From positions 7,691,001 to 7,755,000 of the forward strand of contig NZ_CP025407.1 of the NCBI RefSeq assembly GCF_002847285.1: a stretch of 64,000 bases of DNA, given 5' to 3'. The notes beneath the pieces were generated by a model. The model saw nothing but the letters and a program-made list of their open reading frames with translations. It ran no database searches and was not told the DNA's origin. The stretch comes from Streptomyces sp. CMB-StM0423. GTDB taxonomy: Bacteria; Actinomycetota; Actinomycetes; Streptomycetales; Streptomycetaceae. A program made the position numbers and the translations under genes. Each line of letters opens with the position of its first letter. Within the stretch, counting starts at the first letter, position 1. Shown piece after piece: positions 15,311 through 22,921 of this stretch.

Positions 15311-16480
15311 ATGCCCAAGCAGGCGTACGTGCGGACGAAGCCGCACGTCAACATCGGCACGATGGGGCACGTCGACCACGGCAAGACCACGCTGACGGCC
15401 GCGATCACCAAGGTGCTCAGCGACCGCGGCACCGGCACCTTCGTCCCGTTCGAGCGCATCGACCGGGCGCCGGAGGAGTCCGTGCGCGGCATCACCATCA
15501 ACATCGCGCACGTCGAGTACGAGACGGCGACCCGCCACTACGCGCACGTCGACATGCCGGGCCACGCCGACTACGTGAAGAACATGGTCACGGGCGCGGC
15601 CCAGCTCGACGGCGCGATCCTGGTGATCTCCGCGGTCGACGGCGTCATGCCGCAGACCGCGGAGCACGTGCTGCTCGCCCGCCAGGTGGGCGTACGGCAC
15701 GTGGTCGTCGCGCTCAACAAGGCCGACGCCGGCGACCCGGAGCTGACCGACCTCGTCGAGCTGGAGGTCCGCGAGCTGCTGACCAAGCACGGCTACCCGG
15801 GCGAGGAGGTGCCGGTGGTCCGCGTCTCCGGGCTGCGCGCGCTCGCGGGCGACCCGGCGTGGACCCAGGCGATCGCGGACCTGCTCGACGCGGTGGACAC
15901 CTACGTGCCCATGCCCGAGCGGCACTTGGACGCGCCGTTCCTGCTGCCGGTGGAGAACGTGCTCACCATCACCGGCCGCGGCACGGTCGTCACCGGCGCC
16001 GTCGAGCGCGGCACGGTGCGCGTCGGGGACCGGGTGCAGATCCTCGGCGCCGAGGTGGAGACGGTCGTCACCGGTCTGGAGACCTTCGGCAAGCCGATGG
16101 ACTCCGCGCAGGCCGGCGACAACGTCGCGCTGCTGCTGCGCGGCGTCGCGCGCGACGCGGTGCGCCGCGGGCACGTCGTCGCCGCGCCGGGCAGCGTCGT
16201 GCCGCGGCGGCGGTTCACGGCCGAGGTGTACGTGCTGTCCGCGGCCGAGGGCGGCCGGCGTACGGCCGTCTCGACCGGCTACCGGCCGCAGTTCTACATC
16301 AGGACCGCGGACGTCGTCGGCGACGTCGACCTCGGCGTGACGGCCGTCGCCAGGCCCGGCGACACCGTCGCGATGGCGGTCGAGCTGGGCCGCGAGGTGC
16401 CGCTTGAAGTGGGGCTCGGCTTCGCGATCCGCGAGGGCGGGCGCACCGTCGGCGCGGGCACCGTCACCGGGGTGGACTGA
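15311..16480 (+). CDS. tuf3: Divergent elongation factor Tu (tuf3 type)
   Basis: 389 residues, full-length EF-Tu. It delivers aminoacyl-tRNA to the ribosome as a GTPase. G1 is GHVDHGKT (19-26), G2 RGITI, G3 is DMPGH where the bacterial consensus is DCPGH, G4 NKAD, and G5 SGLRAL where the consensus is SALKAL. Domains 2 and 3 are present through the REGGRTVGAG end. It stands alone rather than in the rpsL-rpsG-fusA-tuf cluster and is clearly diverged, which matches the second EF-Tu (tuf3) of streptomycetes. In that group tuf3 is reported to respond to stringent conditions, and additional EF-Tu copies can confer elfamycin tolerance; neither is provable here. AGGAAG precedes ATG. Confidence 0.9.
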   Translation: MPKQAYVRTKPHVNIGTMGHVDHGKTTLTAAITKVLSDRGTGTFVPFERIDRAPEESVRGITINIAHVEYETATRHYAHVDMPGHADYVKNMVTGAAQLDGAILVISAVDGVMPQTAEHVLLARQVGVRHVVVALNKADAGDPELTDLVELEVRELLTKHGYPGEEVPVVRVSGLRALAGDPAWTQAIADLLDAVDTYVPMPERHLDAPFLLPVENVLTITGRGTVVTGAVERGTVRVGDRVQILGAEVETVVTGLETFGKPMDSAQAGDNVALLLRGVARDAVRRGHVVAAPGSVVPRRRFTAEVYVLSAAEGGRRTAVSTGYRPQFYIRTADVVGDVDLGVTAVARPGDTVAMAVELGREVPLEVGLGFAIREGGRTVGAGTVTGVD

Positions 16481-16508
16481 CCCCGGCGCACGCCGGGCCC
16501 GGTCCGCC

Positions 16509-16558
16509 GCCCGCCTTCCGTACCCGCGCATCGGCGCATCCGGGTACGGAAGGCGGGC
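16509..16558. terminator. Strong terminator after tuf3
   Basis: Perfect 18-bp stem (16509-16526 with 16541-16558; GCCCGCCTTCCGTACCCG and its complement) around a 14-nt loop, beginning 29 nt after the tuf3 stop. Confidence 0.85.
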
Positions 16559-16567
16559 CTCCTCCGC

Positions 16568-16573
16568 CACAAT
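16568..16573 (+). promoter_or_regulatory. -10-like box for the spermidine-synthase-like gene
   Basis: CACAAT ends 7 nt before GTG 16581. Directly downstream of the tuf3 terminator. Confidence 0.35.
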
Positions 16574-16580
16574 GGCCGGT

Positions 16581-17444
16581 GTGGAGGAGCCCGTCCCCGT
16601 CGTCGCCGCCGTGGACGGCGGCACCGCGAGGCTGCTGCCGGACGTCGACCGCCCGCGCGCGTACCTGCTCACGGTCGAGGGCGCCCCGCAGTCGTACGTC
16701 GACCTCGACGACCCCACGCACCTGGAGTTCGAGTACGCGCGCCGCCTTGCGCACGTGGTGGACCTCGGCTTCCCGCCCGGCCGCCCGCTGGACGCCGTGC
16801 ACCTCGGCGGCGGCGCGCTGACCCTGCCCCGGTACGTGGCGGCGACCCGGCCCGGCTCCCGGCAGGAGGTCGCCGAGTCCGACCGCGGGGTGATCGCCCT
16901 GGTCGCCGAGCACCTGCCGCTGCCGCAGGACTGCGGCGTCGCCGTACGGGCCCTCGACGCCCGCGCCGCGCTGGAGCGGCGCCCGGCGGCGAGCTGCGAC
17001 CTGGTCATCGCCGACGTCTACGGCGGCGCGCGGGTGCCGGCGCACGTCGCCTCGCTGGAGTTCGTCGGCGCCGCCGCCCGCGCGCTGCGCCCGGACGGGC
17101 TGTACGTCGCGAACCTCGCCGACAGCGTGCCGTTCCGCTTCCTCGGCTCCCAACTGGCCACCGCCGCGGCCGTCTTCCCCGAGCTGTGCCTGATCGCCGA
17201 GCCGTCGGTGCTCCGCGGCCGCCGCTTCGGCAACATCCTGGTGGTGGCGGCGAAGCACGGCGCGGAAGCCGGCCGGGGGCTGCCGCTCGCGGAGCTGGCC
17301 CGGCGTACCGCGGCCGACCCGTTCCCCGCCCGCGTCGAGTACGGGCCGGCGCTGCGGCGGCTGATGGCGGGCGCTCAGCCGGTCGGGGACGCCGACGCCG
17401 TGCCGTCGCCCGAGCCGCCGGACGGCGCCTTCACGATCGGCTGA
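16581..17444 (+). CDS. Spermidine synthase-like methyltransferase-fold protein
   Basis: 287 residues with the polyamine-synthase/methyltransferase Rossmann fold. DAVHLGGGALTLPRY is the cofactor-binding block, preceded by EFEYARRLAHVVD, and LVIADVYGG takes the place of the active-site aspartate motif. Streptomycetes have several such soluble proteins annotated as spermidine synthase, but the substrate is unverified. GTG 16581 is chosen for the -10 spacing; ATG 16572 is three codons earlier. Its last 70 nt overlap the 3' end of the convergent MFS gene. Confidence 0.75.
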   Translation: MEEPVPVVAAVDGGTARLLPDVDRPRAYLLTVEGAPQSYVDLDDPTHLEFEYARRLAHVVDLGFPPGRPLDAVHLGGGALTLPRYVAATRPGSRQEVAESDRGVIALVAEHLPLPQDCGVAVRALDARAALERRPAASCDLVIADVYGGARVPAHVASLEFVGAAARALRPDGLYVANLADSVPFRFLGSQLATAAAVFPELCLIAEPSVLRGRRFGNILVVAAKHGAEAGRGLPLAELARRTAADPFPARVEYGPALRRLMAGAQPVGDADAVPSPEPPDGAFTIG

Positions 17445-18820
17445 TCCGCCGGCTGCTCCGCGTCCGCGGCGCCGTCCGTACCGTCCCCGGCATCCGAACC
17501 GTCCCCGCGGTCCGTGCCCGCGGATCCGGCCGCCGCGGGCTCCGTACGCCGCCGCAACTGCCGTACGTCCGGCACGCACAGCACCGCCGCGGTCAGCGCA
17601 ACGACCAATGCCGCGCAGCCCCACAGCGCCGCCGACCGGCCCACCAGGTTCTGCATCGGCCCGGCGAGCGCGGTGGCCACCGGGATCAGCGCGATCGAGC
17701 CCAGCCAGTCGTACGACGAGACCCGCGACAGCTTGTCCTCGGGTATCTCCTGGTGCAGCGCCATCATCCACGCCACCGCGAAGACCTCGACGCACAGGCC
17801 GGAGACGAACATCACCCCCACGAGCCCCGCCACCGGCAGCGGCACCGCCAGGGCCGCGGGCGGCAGCGCGAGCGGGAAGACGCACAACGCCCCGGCGAAC
17901 AGCACCCGCTGCGGCTTCCAGCGGGTCATCACCAGCGCCCCCGCGAGCGTCCCCGCGGCGAAAGCGCCCATCGCCAGGCCCCACGGCCCCGCGCCGCCCA
18001 GGTGCTCGCGCGCGACCAGCGGCCCGTACACCGCCTCCGCCGCGCCCACCACGGCGTTCACGACCGCGAACTGCAGCACGATCGACCACAGCCAGGGCCG
18101 CCCCGTCACCTCCCGCCAGCCGACCTTCAGATCGGTGAGGATGCCGCTGCCGGGCTGCCGCTCGGGGATGCCGCTGACGTCGAGGAACGCCCGCAGCGCC
18201 GCGGCGACGGCGAACGCCGCCGCGTCCACGGCCAGCACCCACCCTGGCCCCACCGCCGCGACCATGGCGCCGCCGAGCGCGGCCCCCCCGATACCGGCGC
18301 CGTTGATGCCGACCCGGAACAGTGCGAAGGCGCGGCCCGCCTGCTCGCCGGTGACCGACGAGAGCACCATGCCCTCGGCGGCGGGCGCGAAGAACGCGTG
18401 CCCCGTACCGCCGACCGCGGACAGCAGCACCATCTGCCACACGTGCGCCTGGTCGGTGATCACCAGCGCCGCGAAGAGGCCCTGCGAGGTGCAGTTGACG
18501 GCGTTCGCGACGACCATCACCCGGTGTCGCGGGATCCGGTCGGCGACCGCGCCGCCGACGAGCACGAAGACGATGAGCGCCGTGGTCCGCGCCGCGGCGA
18601 CCAGGCCGACGTCGGTGGCGGAGCCGCCGGCTTCGAGGACGGCGAACGCCGAGGCGATCAGCGCGCCGAAGGCGCCGAGGTTGGTGATGACCGCGGCGAG
18701 GGACAGCAGCGTGTAGTTGCGCCCCGCCCAGTGGCGGCCGGGTGCGGGCCCGGAGGCGGCTGCGGGGTCCCGTACGGGATCGGGCGGGGAATCGGCGTCG
18801 GCCGCGGACGGTTGGGTCAC
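17375..18820 (-). CDS. MFS transporter (putative exporter)
   Basis: 481 residues with about 12 hydrophobic segments. The loop GGAVADRIPRHRVMV after helix 2-3 is the MFS motif A equivalent, and the arrangement resembles enterobactin-exporter/tetracycline-like drug efflux proteins (MFS_3 type). N- and C-terminal tails are disordered, the latter Asp/Gly-rich. The GTG start lies 6 nt after CATAGT on the minus strand. The final codons overlap the convergent spermidine-synthase-like gene by 70 nt, so the tail length deserves caution. Substrate unknown. Confidence 0.85.
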   Translation of the reverse strand: MTQPSAADADSPPDPVRDPAAASGPAPGRHWAGRNYTLLSLAAVITNLGAFGALIASAFAVLEAGGSATDVGLVAAARTTALIVFVLVGGAVADRIPRHRVMVVANAVNCTSQGLFAALVITDQAHVWQMVLLSAVGGTGHAFFAPAAEGMVLSSVTGEQAGRAFALFRVGINGAGIGGAALGGAMVAAVGPGWVLAVDAAAFAVAAALRAFLDVSGIPERQPGSGILTDLKVGWREVTGRPWLWSIVLQFAVVNAVVGAAEAVYGPLVAREHLGGAGPWGLAMGAFAAGTLAGALVMTRWKPQRVLFAGALCVFPLALPPAALAVPLPVAGLVGVMFVSGLCVEVFAVAWMMALHQEIPEDKLSRVSSYDWLGSIALIPVATALAGPMQNLVGRSAALWGCAALVVALTAAVLCVPDVRQLRRRTEPAAAGSAGTDRGDGSDAGDGTDGAADAEQPADQPIVKAPSGGSGDGTASASPTG

Positions 18821-18826
18821 CCGCGG

Positions 18827-18832
18827 ACTATG
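18827..18832 (-). promoter_or_regulatory. -10-like box of the MFS gene (leaderless)
   Basis: CATAGT on the minus strand ends 6 nt before GTG 18820. Confidence 0.35.
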
Positions 18833-18871
18833 CCGGGTCCACCGGCCCGCCGCAACCGGGATTCTCCGTGC

Positions 18872-19828
18872 TCAGCCCTCCAGCGGGCGCAGGCTGTCCA
18901 TGATCTTGGCGATGGTGTCCTCGGGCACCTCGTCGTCCACGCCGGTGTCGGTGTAGAGGACCCAGGTGGCGAACTCGCCCTTGACGTCGGTGTAGGTGAA
19001 GGCGACGACCTTGCCGTCGGCCGAGCACTTGGTCTCGCGCGGCACGCCGGTGACCGTCGCGGTGGCCATGTGGCCCTTCAGCCCGTGCTTGCTGGAGAAC
19101 GCCACCGGCTCGGTCTGCTCGACGGTCGCCTTCTTGCTGGTGTTGAAGGCGGCCTCGGCCCAGGCGCCGGCCTCGTTCTCGACGGCCTCCTTGGTGTTCT
19201 TCGCGCCGATGCCGCCCTTGGTGCCGGCGCCCGCGCGGCTGGCGTACTTGCAGATGCCGTCCTTGTAGAGCGCGGCCCCTGTCATCGACACCAGCGGGCC
19301 GGAGTCGTCCTCGAAGCCGATGGTCATGGTCGGGGACTGCACCTCCCACTCCGGCGGCACGTCGTAGACGTTGTGGCGCTTGGCGTTGTAGACGGCCTTC
19401 CAGCCGGAGACGACCGGTTCGATCTTCTGGTCGTCGGCGACGCCGCGCGGGTTGTCGGGGTCGTCCTGCAGTACGGGCTTCTCCGACGGCGACGGCGACG
19501 GCGAGGACGAGGCGGAGGGCGAACCGCCCCCGCCCGCGGGGCTCGCCTTGCCACCGCCGCCGTCGTCCTCGTTGAGGAGCACGACGCCCGTCACGGCCGC
19601 CGCGGCGATCAGGGCGACGGCGCCGATTATGGCGACGGCCACACGGGGGCTCGTCCCGCTCTTGCCGGGTACCGGCGCACCGGGCGGCGCGCTCTGGCCC
19701 CACTGCTCCTGCTGCTGGTGTTGCTGCTGTCCGTCGTAGCCCTGCGGGCCGTGCGGGGCGGGCTGTTGCTGATACGGGTTCGGCTGCTGCTGGTGCTGCT
19801 CGCCCCCGGGCTGCTGTCCTGGCCACAT
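18872..19828 (-). CDS. Gln-rich membrane-anchored protein of unknown function
   Basis: 318 residues. A Gln/Pro/Tyr-rich cytoplasmic N-terminus, one transmembrane helix (VAVAIIGAVALIAAAAVTGV, about 64-83), a Gly/Ser/Pro linker, then an extracellular domain of about 200 residues with two Cys (GICKYAS, ETKCSAD) and KHNVYDVPPEWEV-like and AFTYTDVKG motifs. This layout is common among Streptomyces 'membrane protein' families with no assigned role. ATG 19828 (MWPGQQ) is preferred to 19840 because TATGTT ends exactly 7 nt before it on the minus strand. It is divergent from the thioesterase gene. Confidence 0.75.
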   Translation of the reverse strand: MWPGQQPGGEQHQQQPNPYQQQPAPHGPQGYDGQQQHQQQEQWGQSAPPGAPVPGKSGTSPRVAVAIIGAVALIAAAAVTGVVLLNEDDGGGGKASPAGGGGSPSASSSPSPSPSEKPVLQDDPDNPRGVADDQKIEPVVSGWKAVYNAKRHNVYDVPPEWEVQSPTMTIGFEDDSGPLVSMTGAALYKDGICKYASRAGAGTKGGIGAKNTKEAVENEAGAWAEAAFNTSKKATVEQTEPVAFSSKHGLKGHMATATVTGVPRETKCSADGKVVAFTYTDVKGEFATWVLYTDTGVDDEVPEDTIAKIMDSLRPLEG

Positions 19829-19835
19829 GCGGAAC

Positions 19836-19885
19836 AACATAGCTGGCGACGGGGAGTGGCCACACTTATTACCCGTTGGTAACGT
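19836..19885. promoter_or_regulatory. Divergent leaderless promoters (membrane protein / thioesterase)
   Basis: TATGTT (minus, 19836-19841) lies 7 nt before ATG 19828; TAACGT (plus, 19880-19885) lies 6 nt before ATG 19892. The 63-nt gap therefore holds two back-to-back promoters. Confidence 0.5.
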
Positions 19886-19891
19886 GGCCGC

Positions 19892-20344
19892 ATGTCAGAC
19901 ACCATGCCGCCGCTGGGCGAGCTCCTTCAGGCATCGGTTCCCATGGTCCGCACGCTCGGCCTGATCTACGACGAGATCACCCCGGAGGCCGCCACCCTTC
20001 GCCTCCCCGACCAGCCCGAGTACCGCAACCACGTCGGCGGCCCGCACGCCGGCGCGATGTTCACCCTCGCCGAGTCGGCGACGGGCGCCGTCGTGCTCGC
20101 CGCGTTCGGCGACCAGATGGAGCGGGCCGTGCCGCTGCCGGTGCGGGCGGAGATCGACTTCCTGAAGGTCGCCAGGGGCGACGTCACCGCCAAGGCGCGG
20201 CTTGGCCGGCCGGTTGCCGAGGTCCTGGCCGAACTCGACGCCGGAAAGCGGCCGGAGTTCCCGGTCGAGGTCGACATCGTCCGCGGGGACGGCGCCGTCA
20301 GCGGCCGGATGACGGTGCTGTGGACGCTGCGCCCCAACGACTGA
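19892..20344 (+). CDS. Hotdog-fold thioesterase (PaaI/DUF4442 type)
   Basis: 150 residues. The central block GGPHAGAMFTLAES is the hotdog helix with the catalytic acid position (Glu after the AGAMF helix), and RAEIDFLKVARGD is the following strand pair. Expected to hydrolyse acyl-CoA or acyl-ACP thioesters as a multimer. The gene is single, leaderless by promoter spacing, and ends against a convergent gamma-carbonic anhydrase gene with a long terminator between them. Confidence 0.8.
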   Translation: MSDTMPPLGELLQASVPMVRTLGLIYDEITPEAATLRLPDQPEYRNHVGGPHAGAMFTLAESATGAVVLAAFGDQMERAVPLPVRAEIDFLKVARGDVTAKARLGRPVAEVLAELDAGKRPEFPVEVDIVRGDGAVSGRMTVLWTLRPND

Positions 20345-20360
20345 GACCTGCGGTCGCGGG

Positions 20361-20401
20361 CCGGGCCGCCGCCGCGGGTGCCGTACCCGCCGGCGGCCCG
20401 G
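20361..20401. terminator. Bidirectional terminator between thioesterase and carbonic anhydrase genes
   Basis: CCGGGCCGCCG (20361-20371) pairs with CGGCGGCCCGG (20391-20401); inside the loop GCGGGT pairs with ACCCGC, giving a two-part stem. Serves both convergent genes. Confidence 0.75.
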
Positions 20402-20436
20402 TCCGTACGGGCACCCGCGCCCCCGGAGCCCGCGGC

Positions 20437-20973
20437 TCAGCCGCCCAGGGACTCGCGGTGCACCTGCGTCAGGGCCACGTAGCCCGCGCCGTTGAGGCGG
20501 ATGTGCTCGCGCTCCTCGCCGGTCAGCGGCCGCCTCACCTTCGCCGGCACCCCGGCGACCAGGGAGCCCGGCGGCACCTCCATGCCCTGCGGCACCAGCG
20601 CCTGCGCGGCCACCAGCGAACCGGCGCCGATCACGGCCCCGTTGAGCAGCGTCGCCCCCATGCCGACGAGGACGTCGTCGCCGACGGTGCAGCCGTGTAC
20701 CACCGCGTTGTGGCCGACGGTCACGCGCTCGCCGATGACGACGGGGAAGCCCGGGTCGGCGTGGACCGTGCAGTTGTCCTGCACGTTGCTGCCCGCGCCC
20801 AGGGAGATCGACTCGCAGTCGCCGCGCAGCACGGCGTTGTACCAGACGCTGGCCTCCGCGCCGAGCGTCACGTCCCCGACCACCACCGCGGTCGCGGCCA
20901 CGTACGCCTTCGGGTCCACCGCGGGCTCCCGCCCGCCCACCGCCGCGATCAGCGGCTCCGGCCGTCCTGACAT
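20437..20973 (-). CDS. Gamma-class carbonic anhydrase family protein
   Basis: 178-residue left-handed beta-helix protein with hexapeptide repeats. The zinc ligands of the gamma class are visible as His in CTVHADPG and in GHNAVVHG, with RGD and QDN in the usual places (LRGDCESI, NVQDNCTV). It may hydrate CO2 or, like several YrdA/PaaY relatives, have another role. ATG 20973 has GGGAG about 9 nt upstream. It is divergent from the hexapeptide acyltransferase at 21117, another beta-helix protein, but the two are different families. Confidence 0.88.
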   Translation of the reverse strand: MSGRPEPLIAAVGGREPAVDPKAYVAATAVVVGDVTLGAEASVWYNAVLRGDCESISLGAGSNVQDNCTVHADPGFPVVIGERVTVGHNAVVHGCTVGDDVLVGMGATLLNGAVIGAGSLVAAQALVPQGMEVPPGSLVAGVPAKVRRPLTGEEREHIRLNGAGYVALTQVHRESLGG

Positions 20974-21104
20974 GTCGTCCGCTCCCGGTGCTCGCGGCGG
21001 CCCGCGCCGCCCGCCGTCGTACGTCCTGGTGAGCCGCCGGCGGCCCGTCGCCGTCCGGGGCCGCGGCCGCGCTCGCTCAGAGCGTAGGCGAGATCCGGGA
21101 GGGG

Positions 21105-21110
21105 TACGGT
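21105..21110 (+). promoter_or_regulatory. -10 box of the acyltransferase gene (leaderless)
   Basis: TACGGT ends 6 nt before GTG 21117. Confidence 0.5.
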
Positions 21111-21116
21111 GACCGG

Positions 21117-21797
21117 GTGCCGAACCCGCAGCGCAACTCCGTGACGAGCAGGCTGCTCTCGCGCGCCGTGCACCGCGGCTGGCGGTGGGTGCGGAGCACC
21201 GGAGCGGTGAGTGCGGCGCGTCCCGGCCCGTACCGCTTCCGGCGGCTCGGTGCCGGCACGGTCCTCGCCTTCCCGCAGGGCACGATCTTCGGCGAGCGGC
21301 GGATCGAGCTGGGCGCGCACTGCATCATCGGCGAGCAGGTGACGCTCACCGTCGGCCTCGCGCCCGGTGCCCCGCTCGGCCCGGACACCGCCGTGCGGCT
21401 CGGCGACGGCGTGGTGCTGGGCCGGGGCAGCCACGTGATCGCCGACCTGCCCGTCACCATCGGCGACGACGTCTTCTGCGGCCCGTACGTGTACGTCACC
21501 TCGACCAACCACAGCTACGACGACCCGCACGAGCCGGTCGGCAAGCAGTGGCCGCGCTCCGCGCCGGTGGAGATCGGCGCAGGCAGTTGGCTGGGCGCGG
21601 GCGCGCTGATCCTGCCCGGCGCCCGGCTCGGCCGCAACGTGGTCGTCGCCGCCGGCTCCGTGGTGCGCGGCGAGGTGCCGGACCACGCGGTCGTCGCCGG
21701 TGCGCCCGCCCGGATCGTACGCCGCTGGAACCCGGAGTCCGGCTGGCACCCGCCGCTGCGCCCGGCGCCACCGGGCACACTGGAGACCGCGACATGA
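21117..21797 (+). CDS. Hexapeptide-repeat acyltransferase
   Basis: 226 residues, left-handed beta-helix O-acetyltransferase type. Typical features: the catalytic His in STNHSYDDP, EIGAGSWLGAGALILPG and the terminal repeat VVAAGSVVRGEVPDHAVVAGAPA, as in maltose/galactoside acetyltransferases and capsule-type acyltransferases. The N-terminal ~45 residues are extra and basic. The stop overlaps ATG 21794 of a 13-codon frame whose TGA in turn overlaps the start at 21832, so the small downstream gene may be translationally coupled. Acceptor unknown. Confidence 0.85.
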   Translation: MPNPQRNSVTSRLLSRAVHRGWRWVRSTGAVSAARPGPYRFRRLGAGTVLAFPQGTIFGERRIELGAHCIIGEQVTLTVGLAPGAPLGPDTAVRLGDGVVLGRGSHVIADLPVTIGDDVFCGPYVYVTSTNHSYDDPHEPVGKQWPRSAPVEIGAGSWLGAGALILPGARLGRNVVVAAGSVVRGEVPDHAVVAGAPARIVRRWNPESGWHPPLRPAPPGTLETAT

Positions 21798-21831
21798 CCG
21801 CGACCGGCCGACGCCCGAGGGGAGGCGCCGC

Positions 21832-21927
21832 ATGAGCACGGACCGCAAGCTGTGGGTCGTCCTGGCCGTCGTGCTGTCCCTGCACGCCTTCGGGCTGCTG
21901 CTCTACACGATCCGCAACCACTTCTGA
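21832..21927 (+). CDS. 31-residue single-span membrane peptide
   Basis: MSTDRKLWVVLAVVLSLHAF followed by a short GLLLYTIRNHF tail: a charged N-terminus, one hydrophobic helix of about 18 residues and a basic C-terminus. GAGGGGAGGCG is an excellent ribosome site 5-8 nt before ATG. It lies 34 nt after the acyltransferase stop and is the last gene of that unit. Small one-helix proteins of this kind often tune a larger membrane protein, but no partner is evident. Real by start signal and hydrophobic profile. Confidence 0.6.
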   Translation: MSTDRKLWVVLAVVLSLHAFGLLLYTIRNHF

Positions 21928-21952
21928 GCCGCGCCCGGGACCGCGAAGAGCA

Positions 21953-22816
21953 TCAGCCCGACGCCAGCAGCACCGTCCCCGCCAGCGCCAGACCCGCGCC
22001 CGCCGCCTGCACCGCGCGCAGCTTCTCCCGCAGCACGCCCCGCGCCGCCAGCGCCGTGACCACCGGATACAGCGACGACAGCACCGCCGCCAGGGTCACC
22101 GGGCCGTGCTGCGCGGCTATCGCATACGTCCCGTTGGCCGCCACGTCCGCCAGGCCCACGAACACCAGCCCGGGCACCGCCGCCCGTATCGTGTCCCAAC
22201 CGCCCTCCGGCAGCGCCGTGCTGCCCCGGCGCACCGCGGCGTACAGCGCGGCGCCGCCCACCGCGACGTTCACCGCGCGCTGCACGAACAGCGCGAGGAA
22301 GAGCCCCGTGACGGTCGTGGACGCCTCGGCGATGAAGGCGAAGACCGCGCCGAAGCCCGCCGCCGCACCCAGCGTCAGCAGCAGCGTCCGCCGCGCCACC
22401 GGCGCACCCCGTACGGGGCCGGACGCCAGCACCACACCGGCCAGCGCGATGGCCCCGCCCGCGTACTGCACCGGGCCCGGCCGCTCCCCGTACGCCACGA
22501 GGCCCACGCCGAACGGCACCAGCACGGCCATCGAGGCGAGCGGCGAGACCACGCCCATCGGGCCCCGGGCCAGCGCGCTGTAGAAGCAGATCATCGCGAC
22601 CGGCCCGGCGACGCCGGCCGCGACCGCGAACCACAGCAGCGGACCGGCCTCGCTCCAGGCGCCGGTCGCCACCACGACGCCGCCGAGCACCACCGTCGCG
22701 GCGATCTGCGAGAGCACGACCACGGTGAGGGCGGGGGTGCGCCGGCTGAGCACCCCGCCACCGAAGTCGGCCAGCCCGTAGAGGATGCTGGTGGCCAAGG
22801 CGAAGAGTGCGGTCAC
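21953..22816 (-). CDS. EamA/DMT family transporter
   Basis: 287 residues, about ten membrane segments arranged as two EamA repeats (first repeat from ALFALATSILYGLADF, second from LLTLGAAAGFGAVFAFI). DMT proteins export amino acids or other metabolites. The start GTG 22816 is inferred from a GGGGG ribosome-like run about 7 nt upstream and the usual family start. It is divergent from the XRE-cupin regulator, whose putative operators fill the intergenic region, so it is probably that regulator's target. Substrate unknown. Confidence 0.85.
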   Translation of the reverse strand: MTALFALATSILYGLADFGGGVLSRRTPALTVVVLSQIAATVVLGGVVVATGAWSEAGPLLWFAVAAGVAGPVAMICFYSALARGPMGVVSPLASMAVLVPFGVGLVAYGERPGPVQYAGGAIALAGVVLASGPVRGAPVARRTLLLTLGAAAGFGAVFAFIAEASTTVTGLFLALFVQRAVNVAVGGAALYAAVRRGSTALPEGGWDTIRAAVPGLVFVGLADVAANGTYAIAAQHGPVTLAAVLSSLYPVVTALAARGVLREKLRAVQAAGAGLALAGTVLLASG

Positions 22817-22829
22817 GACGAAGCCCCCG

Positions 22830-22880
22830 AGTACACTGTGATGAACGCTGTGGTTCTCCGCAGTGTAGTTCAGTGCACTG
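22830..22880. promoter_or_regulatory. Operator array between EamA and XRE-cupin genes
   Basis: AGTACACTG at 22830-22838 is an inverted match of CAGTGTAGT at 22861-22869, followed immediately by the perfect palindrome CAGTGCACTG at 22871-22880. All share the CAGTG half-site. The array covers the promoter regions of both divergent genes. Confidence 0.65.
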
Positions 22881-22921
22881 GACGACCGCATCAAAAATAT
22901 TGGACGGAGTTGGACGGAGCC

